64,000 nucleotides of DNA from the NCBI GenBank assembly GCA_964454335.1, contig CAYVVT010000002.1:62001-126000 (forward strand), given 5' to 3'. Every line of letters starts with the position of its first letter. Position 1 is the stretch's first letter. The translations under genes and the position numbers were made by a program. Under the pieces are notes generated by a model, which did not search any database, was not told the DNA's origin, and saw only the letters and a program-made list of their open reading frames with translations. Shown here piece by piece: positions 9,031-16,750 of this stretch. The stretch comes from CAYVVT01 sp964454335. Lineage in GTDB: Bacteria > Fidelibacterota > UBA8477 > JABMPR01.

Positions 9031-9426
9031 TTAGAGAACCTCCTCCTGCACCAGGTGAACCTCCCAGTTCTCGTCGATCCACAACGCAAAGAACTGCATT
9101 CCAAGATTCAATCTTTTAAGCGTATTGGCGGCCTTGGTGAGGTGCTGGAGGTGCATGGCGCGCTCTCCGGGATTCCCAGCGCAGTCATGATGGGCTACCA
9201 GGGCCAGGACTTTTGAACCATGCTTGTCCCTGGAGATCCTAATCCGAGTGAGAATGTTCTGAAGGAGCGGGTGCTCGTGATTGGTGAGAATGCCGTCCGG
9301 GCCTGCTTCAGTGATGCTGTCCACATACTCAACACCTGTTCGTTCCTTCAGCCAGGTCATGGCCGGTTCCTGGGTACGGCCATCCATGCAGTTGATCAGG
9401 GTGCAGAATGAGTTTTCGGTGTTCAT
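9031..9426 (-). CDS. Very short beta-carbonic-anhydrase-like protein
   Basis: A 131-residue protein with the zinc-ligand pattern of beta-class carbonic anhydrases: C13 in NCMDGR (the CxDxR motif that pairs Cys with a gating Asp/Arg) and H79-x-x-C82 in AHHDCAGNP. Typical beta-enzymes are about 190-220 residues and dimerise through N-terminal helices that are absent here. It may be a minimal carbonic anhydrase, or a relative with another zinc-dependent role; activity is not shown. The stop of this gene faces queG, and the GH3 gene lies just upstream, separated by 17 bases. Confidence 0.65.
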   Translation of the reverse strand: MNTENSFCTLINCMDGRTQEPAMTWLKERTGVEYVDSITEAGPDGILTNHEHPLLQNILTRIRISRDKHGSKVLALVAHHDCAGNPGERAMHLQHLTKAANTLKRLNLGMQFFALWIDENWEVHLVQEEVL

Positions 9427-9443
9427 GATCTTCCTCGCAGGTT

Positions 9444-10571
9444 CTATTCAAATTCTAGAAGACGGTATTTCAGATCGCTGATCCGCTGGAAAGCTGCGTC
9501 GATCAAGCTCATGTCAATATCACCATTCTGCAGCGCGTCCTTCACGATGGTCTGGAACAGGATCGGGAAGGCCTCGTCCAATTCGGTGGGATTAGAGAAT
9601 TGCAGGATATCGTTGCCGGCCTGGATGGCCAGGACGATGATCTCCTCAAGACTGTAGCGATGTATGATCGCTCCCATTTGCAGGTCATCTGTCAGAACCA
9701 CCCCGTTATAGCCAAGATCGCCACGCAGGATCTCGTTGATGTGCATTCTGGATATTGAGGCAGGATAATCAGGATCGGTAGGCGCGTGGTACAGGTGACC
9801 GCACATGATCATGTCGACCTGGTCGTTTATTATTAGTCGACTGAATGGCGTCAGTTCAAGGGGAGCCCAGCTGGTTGAGATGTCGGTGAGTCCGTCGTGG
9901 GTATCCGTCTCCGCGCTGCCGTGACCTGGATAGTGTTTCAGACAGGTAAGGACGCCTTCATCATGGTGGGCTTTGATGAAGATTGCCGCAAAGCGTTCCA
10001 CTTCATCAGGATGCTCAGAGAAACTTCGTTTCAGCTTACCGATCACAGGTGATTGCGGGTTGACGTTCATATCCACCACCGGGGCCAGGTTGAGGTTCAG
10101 ACCGAGCTCACGGATCTGGCTGGCCATGTCTGTGTAGATCTCGAATGCCTCGTCGGGTGAATGATCGCGGCCAACAACAGCTGCGGCCGGTGATTCTGTA
10201 AAACCATATCGGCGCTTCAGCCTTCGTACCTTCCCACCTTCCTCATCAACCGCCAGGAACAGTGGGTAGGGGACATCCAGCGAGCTGATGCTGTCAACCA
10301 GGGCAGAGAATTGATGCGGATCGTGAATATTCGTTTTGAAGAATATCAGCCCTCCCACCAGACCATCCTGCAGATGCTGATTCAGAACCAATGCCCGTTC
10401 GCCACTATAGGCAGGACCCGGATAGGAGATCATGAGCATCTGGCCGATCTTCTGTTCCAAGGTAATAGTGCCGGATAAAGGGGATTCAGCCATCATAGCG
10501 ATGGGACTGACGAGCATGATCAGGATGAGCGTTTGACGCATGGAGCGCGAAGATAGCTGAAGCGCAATCAT
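9444..10571 (-). CDS. Glycoside hydrolase family 3 beta-N-acetylhexosaminidase-like protein
   Basis: A 375-residue GH3 single-domain enzyme. The NagZ-type general acid/base loop KHYPGHGSAETDTHDGL and the nucleophile motif VVLTDDLQMGAI are both present, together with AVDEEGGKVRRL. The length fits the NagZ branch, which releases N-acetylglucosamine from peptidoglycan fragments. Unlike cytoplasmic NagZ it begins with a hydrophobic signal (about residues 12-28), so it is probably exported. An internal Met at residue 11 is an alternative start. Confidence 0.85.
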   Translation of the reverse strand: MIALQLSSRSMRQTLILIMLVSPIAMMAESPLSGTITLEQKIGQMLMISYPGPAYSGERALVLNQHLQDGLVGGLIFFKTNIHDPHQFSALVDSISSLDVPYPLFLAVDEEGGKVRRLKRRYGFTESPAAAVVGRDHSPDEAFEIYTDMASQIRELGLNLNLAPVVDMNVNPQSPVIGKLKRSFSEHPDEVERFAAIFIKAHHDEGVLTCLKHYPGHGSAETDTHDGLTDISTSWAPLELTPFSRLIINDQVDMIMCGHLYHAPTDPDYPASISRMHINEILRGDLGYNGVVLTDDLQMGAIIHRYSLEEIIVLAIQAGNDILQFSNPTELDEAFPILFQTIVKDALQNGDIDMSLIDAAFQRISDLKYRLLEFE

Positions 10572-10626
10572 GAGGGAACTGTGAATTAAACTGATCTGGT
10601 AATAATTCTTGGAATAAACCTCGTTC

Positions 10627-10756
10627 AGTCACGCTGAGTTGCCATTACCGAAGTGAATGGTGTATCGAACCCCACAGATGGTGGGGGATGGGTATCTCAT
10701 GTCAATAAACCCTTCGATACGTCCCTCACTAATGCTCGCGACTACTCAGGGTGACT
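10627..10756. repeat. Paired inverted REP-like element
   Basis: A 130-base element made of two opposed arms. The ends are AGTCACGCTGAGT (10627-10639) and ACTCAGGGTGACT (10744-10756), an inverted repeat with one mismatch. GTATCGAA (10662-10669) and its complement (10713-10720) lie at equal distances from the ends, and the centre is a perfect hairpin (CCCCAC / GTGGGG, 10670-10686). This is the architecture of paired REP sequences. It fills much of the ~400-base gap between the GH3 and hsp20 genes; no REP-associated transposase is in the window. Confidence 0.7.
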
Positions 10757-10970
10757 TGATTACGTACCTTATTTAGCCACATTGTCATCATCAAAACAGG
10801 TTAAAACATGCCATATGTGCAGACTGCCATCGTTCTGTCAGAAACTAACTCAATGAAATGCGCCGATATGGCACATATATACTGTTGGCACAGCCTTCGT
10901 ATCAAGTGGAGGCGTGATGACGAAACGAGACCATAGACAAGATTTGCAAAGCAATAAAAGGAGCAATACA

Positions 10971-11420
10971 ATGACCCTCGTAAAAGTACACAGACCTCGT
11001 CGCAGCAGAGCCCTCATGAACTTCAACAGTGATATCGACAACTGGTTCAGGGGCTTTTTTGATGATTCCTTCTTCCAGACTCCCAGCAGTCTGTGGCGCC
11101 CTGCCATGAATGCACAGGATCTGGAGAAAGAATACGTGCTTTCATATTCACTGCCCGGTTTTGAGAAGGAAGACATCCATGTCTCCCTACAGGACCACAC
11201 CCTTACCGTCAAGGCCGAGCGTGGCGAGCAGAAGGAAGATGAGAATGAGAACTACCTCTACCGTGAGATCGGCCGGGGTTCCTTCGAACGTTCCATCCGC
11301 CTGCCCGAAAGCTTGAAAAGCGACAAGATCGCCGCAGAGTACAAAAGCGGTATCCTGATCCTGACCATCCCCAAGACAGAGGCAGCTCTGCCCAAGGAGA
11401 TCGAGGTCAAGATCAAGTAA
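10971..11420 (+). CDS. Small heat-shock protein, Hsp20 / alpha-crystallin family
   Basis: A 149-residue ATP-independent holdase. The alpha-crystallin domain runs from about residue 45 to 140, with the EYVLSYSLPGFEKEDIHVSL entry strands and the A-x-x-x-n-GILxLTIPK signature near the C-terminus. An arginine-rich N-terminus precedes a WFRGFFDD segment. I placed the start at ATG 10971, 19 codons into the longest frame, because AAAGGAG lies nine bases upstream. A 12-bp terminator follows. No CIRCE element or sigma-32 promoter could be recognised upstream. Confidence 0.92.
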   Translation: MTLVKVHRPRRSRALMNFNSDIDNWFRGFFDDSFFQTPSSLWRPAMNAQDLEKEYVLSYSLPGFEKEDIHVSLQDHTLTVKAERGEQKEDENENYLYREIGRGSFERSIRLPESLKSDKIAAEYKSGILILTIPKTEAALPKEIEVKIK

Positions 11421-11460
11421 GTGAGAGTACAACCCTGAGAAGGGACTCACATAGAAGGCG

Positions 11461-11488
11461 AAGAAGGGGCTCGGTTGAGCCCCTTCTT
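11461..11488 (+). terminator. Terminator after hsp20
   Basis: A perfect 12-bp stem (AAGAAGGGGCTC / GAGCCCCTTCTT) with a GGTT loop. The tail is short in T, but the stem is strong and placed between convergent genes. Confidence 0.75.
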
Positions 11489-11534
11489 CAATTTGAGCTC
11501 AATTTTCGATATTCTAATTTCAATGAAAACGAAA

Positions 11535-11557
11535 AAGCCCCGGCTAGGCCGGGGCTT
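11535..11557 (-). terminator. Terminator after acs (minus strand)
   Basis: A 10-bp GC-rich stem (AAGCCCCGGC / GCCGGGGCTT) with a 3-base loop. Read on the minus strand it is followed by TTTTTCGTTTTC, a standard intrinsic terminator just past the acs stop. Confidence 0.85.
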
Positions 11558-11584
11558 CACGTAGGTGGGAAAGATCAGGTCGAC

Positions 11585-13525
11585 CTACTTACGACCTGCA
11601 ACAAGATTATCAACTACAGTAGGATCAGCAAGAGTTGAGGTATCACCCAGTTTATCGAGCTCGTTCTCGGCGATCTTACGCAGGATCCTGCGCATGATCT
11701 TTCCGGAACGGGTCTTGGGCAATGCAGGTGTGAACTGGATCTTGTCCGGTTTGGCATGCGGACCGATCTCTTTTCTCACACTATTGATGATAGATTTGAG
11801 AATGTCGTCACTCTCATCCAGGCCGGCCATCAGTGTGACATAAGCGTAGATACCCTGGCCCTTGATATCATGGGGGTAACCCACAACGGCAGCTTCGGCT
11901 ACACCGTCAGCCTTACCAATGGCGCCTTCCACCTCGGCGGTTCCGATACGGTGCCCGGAGACATTCAGAACGTCATCTACCCGGCCTGTGATCCAGTAAT
12001 CACCATCAGCATCACGGCGGGCGCCGTCACCGCTGAAGTAGTAACCGGGATACATGGCCAGATATGTTTGTTTGAAACGATCGTGATCGCCATATAGTGT
12101 ACGCATCATACCGGGCCAGGCAGCTTTCATGGCCAGCAGACCGGCTTTCTCGTTGCCTTCGATCTCCTGACCATTCTCGGTGAGCAGCACAGGCTGGACA
12201 CCAAAGAAAGGGATCGTGGCCGAACCGGGTTTCAAAGGTGTAATACCTGGTAAGGGTGTGATGAGGATACCACCAGTCTCAGTCTGCCACCAGGTGTCCA
12301 CGATGGGACAGCGGCCCTTACCGACGATATTGTAATACCACATCCATTCGGGTTCCTTGATGGTCTCACCCACGGTGCCCAGAACCCGCAGGGTGGAAAG
12401 ATCACGCGTGGTCACCCAGTCGTTGCCTTCCCGCATGAGGGCGCGCAAGGCTGTCGGGGCGGTATAGAAGAGATTGACTTTGTGTTTGTCCACTACATCC
12501 CAGAAGCGGCCAAAATCTGGATAGTTGGGCACTCCCTCGAACATCATGGTGATGGCGCGATTGGCCATGGGACCGTAAACTATATAGGAATGACCGGTGA
12601 CCCAGCCGATATCAGCGGTACACCAGTAGACGTCGTCCTCATGATAATCAAAGATCAACTCATGGGTAAAGGAGGCATAGACCAGGTAGCCACCAGTGGT
12701 GTGCAGCACACCCTTGGGCTTCCCGGTGGAACCGGAGGTGTAGAGGATGAACAGCGGATCTTCGGCATCCATATGTTCAGGCGGACAATCAGCGCTGACC
12801 TTGGCCATCTCTTCATGCCACCAGATGTCCCGACCATCCGTCATTGCAACTTCGGCGCCGGTACGTTTGACCACCACCACGGTTTTAATGGAGGGTGTTT
12901 CAGCAACAGCCTTGTCCGCATTGGACTTCATGGGAATATCCAGTTTCAGGCCGCGTACACCAGTGTCCTGGGTAATGAGGGCCTTACACTCTGAATCATT
13001 GATACGATCGCGTAGTGATTCGGGACTGAAAGCTCCAAAGACGATGGAATGGATGGCACCGATACGTGAACAGGCCAACATGGCAAACGCCAGCTCGGGG
13101 ACCATCTGCATGTAGATACAGACGCGATCACCCTTTCCGACACCCCGGGATTTCAGGACGTTGGCAAACTTTGATACTTCTGCGAGGACCTCGTTGTATG
13201 TAAAGGTCTTGGACTCGCTGGGATCGTTTCCTTCCCAGATAAGGGCAGTGCGATCACCATGACCGGCTTCCACGTGACGGTCCAGGCAGTTGTAGCTGAC
13301 ATTCAGCTTCCCGCCTTCAAACCACTTGATATCACCAGCTGCCAAGTCGTAGTCCATGACCTTGTCCCACTTCTCGAACCAGTCCAGACGCTCGGCGGTT
13401 TCCCCCCAGAATCCATCAGGGTCATTCACGGAACGGTCATACATCTCCTGGTATTGAGCCATGGAATTGATGTGAGCGTTCGCGGTAAATTCCGCTGCTG
13501 GATCAAACTTTTTAACTTCGCTCAT
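11585..13525 (-). CDS. acs: Acetyl-CoA synthetase
   Basis: A 646-residue AMP-forming acetyl-CoA synthetase, the standard length. It activates acetate through acetyl-AMP to acetyl-CoA in the cytoplasm. The P-loop-like YTSGSTGKPKG motif, the WWQTETGG segment and the C-terminal PKTRSGKIMRR motif, whose Lys is the known site of inhibitory acetylation, are all present. AGAGGAG stands a few bases before ATG. It is flanked downstream by a strong terminator and upstream by a 162-base gap, so it probably has its own promoter. Confidence 0.97.
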   Translation of the reverse strand: MSEVKKFDPAAEFTANAHINSMAQYQEMYDRSVNDPDGFWGETAERLDWFEKWDKVMDYDLAAGDIKWFEGGKLNVSYNCLDRHVEAGHGDRTALIWEGNDPSESKTFTYNEVLAEVSKFANVLKSRGVGKGDRVCIYMQMVPELAFAMLACSRIGAIHSIVFGAFSPESLRDRINDSECKALITQDTGVRGLKLDIPMKSNADKAVAETPSIKTVVVVKRTGAEVAMTDGRDIWWHEEMAKVSADCPPEHMDAEDPLFILYTSGSTGKPKGVLHTTGGYLVYASFTHELIFDYHEDDVYWCTADIGWVTGHSYIVYGPMANRAITMMFEGVPNYPDFGRFWDVVDKHKVNLFYTAPTALRALMREGNDWVTTRDLSTLRVLGTVGETIKEPEWMWYYNIVGKGRCPIVDTWWQTETGGILITPLPGITPLKPGSATIPFFGVQPVLLTENGQEIEGNEKAGLLAMKAAWPGMMRTLYGDHDRFKQTYLAMYPGYYFSGDGARRDADGDYWITGRVDDVLNVSGHRIGTAEVEGAIGKADGVAEAAVVGYPHDIKGQGIYAYVTLMAGLDESDDILKSIINSVRKEIGPHAKPDKIQFTPALPKTRSGKIMRRILRKIAENELDKLGDTSTLADPTVVDNLVAGRK

Positions 13526-13687
13526 GTCGTCTCCTCTTATATCTAATCAGTGCTACAAACGCATTTAGTCAGCCCTTCACCTGCAAACAATGCGCCAAAA
13601 ATCCTGCAGCTACAGCATGTCCGCGGGCAGGTTAAGATCCGAGGGTTATTAATTGTCGATTAACAAACGCAGAGTGTATAAAAACAA

Positions 13688-15481
13688 TTAGATAGCCTGC
13701 TTAGTAGCCAGGTACTGGTGGTGCAGATCCTCAATGAGTTCCATCAATTCAGCTGGACTGGTATTCTTAACATCTAGAATGAAGGGGTCCAGATGCCAAC
13801 GCTGGGCGACCTCGGCGAGCAGTGACCTTCTAACGACCCAGACCATGGGGATATTCAGATTGTACAGCATGGCGGTGATCCCGGGCAGCCAGCCCTCACC
13901 TTTCATCTCCAGTGGACCGACCTCATCGAGAAAAATGAGGTCATGGTCATCATTACTCAGTTCGTTCAAGACCTTGTTGCCCTCTCTGAGGCTGCTCTCA
14001 AGGAAATAGTATGGCCCGGTTTGGATATCGTCATCCAGTCCCACACGGCGGCACAAGGGGAAACGCAGATCTGTGTGCAGATCCTGGAGATCATAGCCCT
14101 CTCGTCTGCCCTCTGCCGAGACACTTGGTGCCAGGATACCGCCAATGCGGATGCCATGTTCTCTCAGCGGCTGGAGGATGCTGTTGAGTAACGTGGTTTT
14201 GCCTTCACCCGGATTTCCGGTGAGGAAAATGATCTTGGTGGGATGCACTTCCGATCTTTCAGAGTCGAATTCCTGTTCAATGAACTTCAGCAGTAGTGCC
14301 AGCGTGTGCAGTGGTTTATTCAGGATATTGCGTTTTCGGTCGATGAGCCTGATCAGGAAAGGCAAGGTCGAGAATGCATAGGCCAGGGCGAGAAAGAACC
14401 CCTGAAAGCCATGTCGCCGGACCCAATCCATGATCACGGGATTCCTCATCTCTGTACTCAAAGCTGATATCCCGACTATGAACAATCCTGCCCTGGCCAC
14501 CATGGAGACACCAGCCGAAAGGCCAGTCAAGAATGCCTCCCAGGAAGTCAGCCCTCCAAGTATGATCCCAGACAGAACCATGAGCCCGATGAGCTGCAGC
14601 CACAACTTTGGACGTCGCGCCCGATGCAGTGACTCTCTGTAAAAGAGGTGGTTGCCGGCAACGAACCCCCCGACATAGACAAGATCCCAGAACATTGGCA
14701 AATACGGCATGAGGAACAATCCCACGATGATCAGCATCAGGTTTACACCAGCGGCGCTGAGGGAGAATTTCTGGTCTGGATCCACATGCATCCCCCCAGG
14801 CGTATCCAGGTCTTCCTGCTCATGGTCCGGTAGAAGGATATCCTCAGCTTTAGGTCTGGAGAATCGCAGGGCCACCAGGGCAACCGTGGCACCAAAGATG
14901 AGATCGATGATAAAGATGGACTGTACCAGGTCAAAGGGTCCCAGCGATTCCACGCCCAGTGTCCGGGCAGCCATGAAATAGAGACGCTCGTAAATCGCCA
15001 CAAGGTCGAAGCCGAAGGTGACCAGCAGGACCAGGATCTTCTGAAACAGACTCCAGGAAACAGCCAGGGCTCCGCCAATGACGAATCCTGGCCAGCGCCC
15101 CCTTGCCACCCGTGAACCCAGCTCCATCAGTACGCCTTCCATGAAAATGCCGAGCATGGGTCCAATGATCACGGCGCTGGGCGAGATGGACTTCATCGCG
15201 GCGGTGACCAGTGCGGTACGCCAGAGCAATCCGGGCTGCGGCCAGAGACGATAACCCTGGATCATGATGACGACTCCAATGGCAGCCAGAAGTGTTCCAG
15301 AGAGGGGTACTCTCAGATTATGCAGGAAACTTCCCAGGATGATCTCCACTGAAGCCCACAGGCTGCCCAGTAGAGCGGCTTTGGTCCAGACTGCTGGTAA
15401 GGTATGACGACCGGCGTGCATGTTTCTCTTTCCAAGTACGGGAGCTGATCCTGCTGTTTCCGGCAGAACCGTATCGGCCAT
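13688..15481 (-). CDS. Multi-pass membrane protein fused to a THEP1-type P-loop NTPase
   Basis: A 597-residue fusion. Residues 30-205 hold several hydrophobic segments with loops LHNLRVPLSGT and SPSAVIIGPMLGIFMEG, reminiscent of small substrate-binding membrane subunits. An acidic linker (210-240) leads to a second membrane region (243-380) containing the ARAGLFIVGISALSTE and TLPFLIRL segments, loosely like the coupling subunits of ECF transporters. Residues 414-590 are a THEP1-family NTPase: Walker A TGNPGEGKTT (421-430), EGRREGYDL, and Walker B LIFLDEVGPLE (D519/E520). THEP1 proteins hydrolyse nucleoside triphosphates. A transport role for the fusion is inference; the domain order is what the sequence shows. 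Confidence 0.7.
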   Translation of the reverse strand: MADTVLPETAGSAPVLGKRNMHAGRHTLPAVWTKAALLGSLWASVEIILGSFLHNLRVPLSGTLLAAIGVVIMIQGYRLWPQPGLLWRTALVTAAMKSISPSAVIIGPMLGIFMEGVLMELGSRVARGRWPGFVIGGALAVSWSLFQKILVLLVTFGFDLVAIYERLYFMAARTLGVESLGPFDLVQSIFIIDLIFGATVALVALRFSRPKAEDILLPDHEQEDLDTPGGMHVDPDQKFSLSAAGVNLMLIIVGLFLMPYLPMFWDLVYVGGFVAGNHLFYRESLHRARRPKLWLQLIGLMVLSGIILGGLTSWEAFLTGLSAGVSMVARAGLFIVGISALSTEMRNPVIMDWVRRHGFQGFFLALAYAFSTLPFLIRLIDRKRNILNKPLHTLALLLKFIEQEFDSERSEVHPTKIIFLTGNPGEGKTTLLNSILQPLREHGIRIGGILAPSVSAEGRREGYDLQDLHTDLRFPLCRRVGLDDDIQTGPYYFLESSLREGNKVLNELSNDDHDLIFLDEVGPLEMKGEGWLPGITAMLYNLNIPMVWVVRRSLLAEVAQRWHLDPFILDVKNTSPAELMELIEDLHHQYLATKQAI

Positions 15482-15641
15482 TCACCGTATTCCGCCATGG
15501 AACTTAGGAGAGGTGGCTCAGAGAATTTTCAACGCAACTAACTGCGGCAAAGATAGGGCTGGCAGGCACTTTCACAAGGTGCGCAAGTGAATACTCTCAG
15601 TTGTTCCTTTGGAGATGAATGGTGACGTTGATATACAAGTC

Positions 15642-16655
15642 TCAATCTGCGGGGGGATCCTCATCCGGCATGGGCAGTAGAAAGCAGGCCCGGATGTCAG
15701 TCTCTCCGGTCAATGCCATGAGCAGGCGTTCAATGCCAATGGCGATCCCAGTGGTAGGCGGCAGTTTCCCTACAGCTGTGATGAGCTCCTCATCCACCGG
15801 ATGGATTTCAAAATCCTGAAGCGATCGCTGAGCGTTGGCCTCATCAAAACGTCGCCGTTGTTCCTGAGAATCAGTTAATTCAGAGAACGCATTCCCGATC
15901 TCCAGTCCATTGATATACAACTCCCAGCGCTCACACCAGCGTGGATCAGCCGACTTCAGCCTGGACAGTGCCGCCATGCTGGCCGGATAGTCATATACGA
16001 TGACCGGTTGATCCAATCCGAGCTGCCCTTCGATCCTGTCCAGCCAGATCCTGAAGAAGATGTCCTCGAAGGTGTCGTCAGACGGGATCTCCTGCTTGAG
16101 ACATTCTCCAGCGGCTGCCCTGAAATAGTCCTGATCCTCCATCCCGCGTGCCAGATCGATGTCCACATGAGTTTTGAACAGATCTTGTACGGAGTATCGT
16201 GGAAAAGGCCTAGCCCAACTCGGGCCAGGATCCTGCAGCAGGCCACTCGAGGTACCGGCAATGAATGTGAGCAGTTGCTCAGTGCGTTCCATGGTCCGGG
16301 TATAGTCACCAGGTTCGTACCACTCCAGCATGTTGAATTCAGGATGATGAAGCGGACCCAACTCACCATGGTTGCGAAATACGCGAGCGATCTCGAACAC
16401 CTGTTGATAATCCCTGGACAGGATCTTCTTGATGGCGAACTCCGGTGAGGTTGGCAGATAATAATCTTTGCTGCTGCCGTCGCTTGCCAGATAGGTGGTT
16501 CTGAAGCCGTGCAGATGTGCTTCCATCCCTGGTGAGGGCACCAACAGTGGGGTTTCCAGCTCAAAGAATCCGGCATCGGTGAAGAACTCACGAATAAGAT
16601 CGATCAGTTCACGTTTCTGGCGGACACGCTCGAATGACATATAACTAATATACAT
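15642..16655 (-). CDS. epmA: EpmA-like lysyl-tRNA synthetase paralogue (EF-P lysyltransferase)
   Basis: A 337-residue class II synthetase catalytic core without the N-terminal anticodon-binding domain of LysRS, the size of EpmA/GenX/PoxA. Motif 2 (ARVFRNHGELGPLHHPEFNMLEWY) and motif 3 (GIAIGIERLLMALTG) are clear. EpmA attaches beta-lysine to a conserved Lys of elongation factor P to help ribosomes through polyproline. Neither EpmB nor efp lies in this window. The start is ATG 16655 or the internal ATG five codons later; neither has a strong ribosome binding site. Confidence 0.85.
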   Translation of the reverse strand: MYISYMSFERVRQKRELIDLIREFFTDAGFFELETPLLVPSPGMEAHLHGFRTTYLASDGSSKDYYLPTSPEFAIKKILSRDYQQVFEIARVFRNHGELGPLHHPEFNMLEWYEPGDYTRTMERTEQLLTFIAGTSSGLLQDPGPSWARPFPRYSVQDLFKTHVDIDLARGMEDQDYFRAAAGECLKQEIPSDDTFEDIFFRIWLDRIEGQLGLDQPVIVYDYPASMAALSRLKSADPRWCERWELYINGLEIGNAFSELTDSQEQRRRFDEANAQRSLQDFEIHPVDEELITAVGKLPPTTGIAIGIERLLMALTGETDIRACFLLPMPDEDPPAD

Positions 16656-16750
16656 GGATCACACTCAACTGTGCAGTTCGATGGCGTATGTGAGCGGGAT
16701 CGGTTCCTATCCACTGGACTCACCAGCGATCATGATTACTTTAGTCGCCT

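Noticed and set aside
10861..10915. Two TGGCAC boxes upstream of hsp20 resembling sigma-54 sites
   Set aside because: The matching GC-containing -12 element (TTGCA) is missing at the required distance for both copies.
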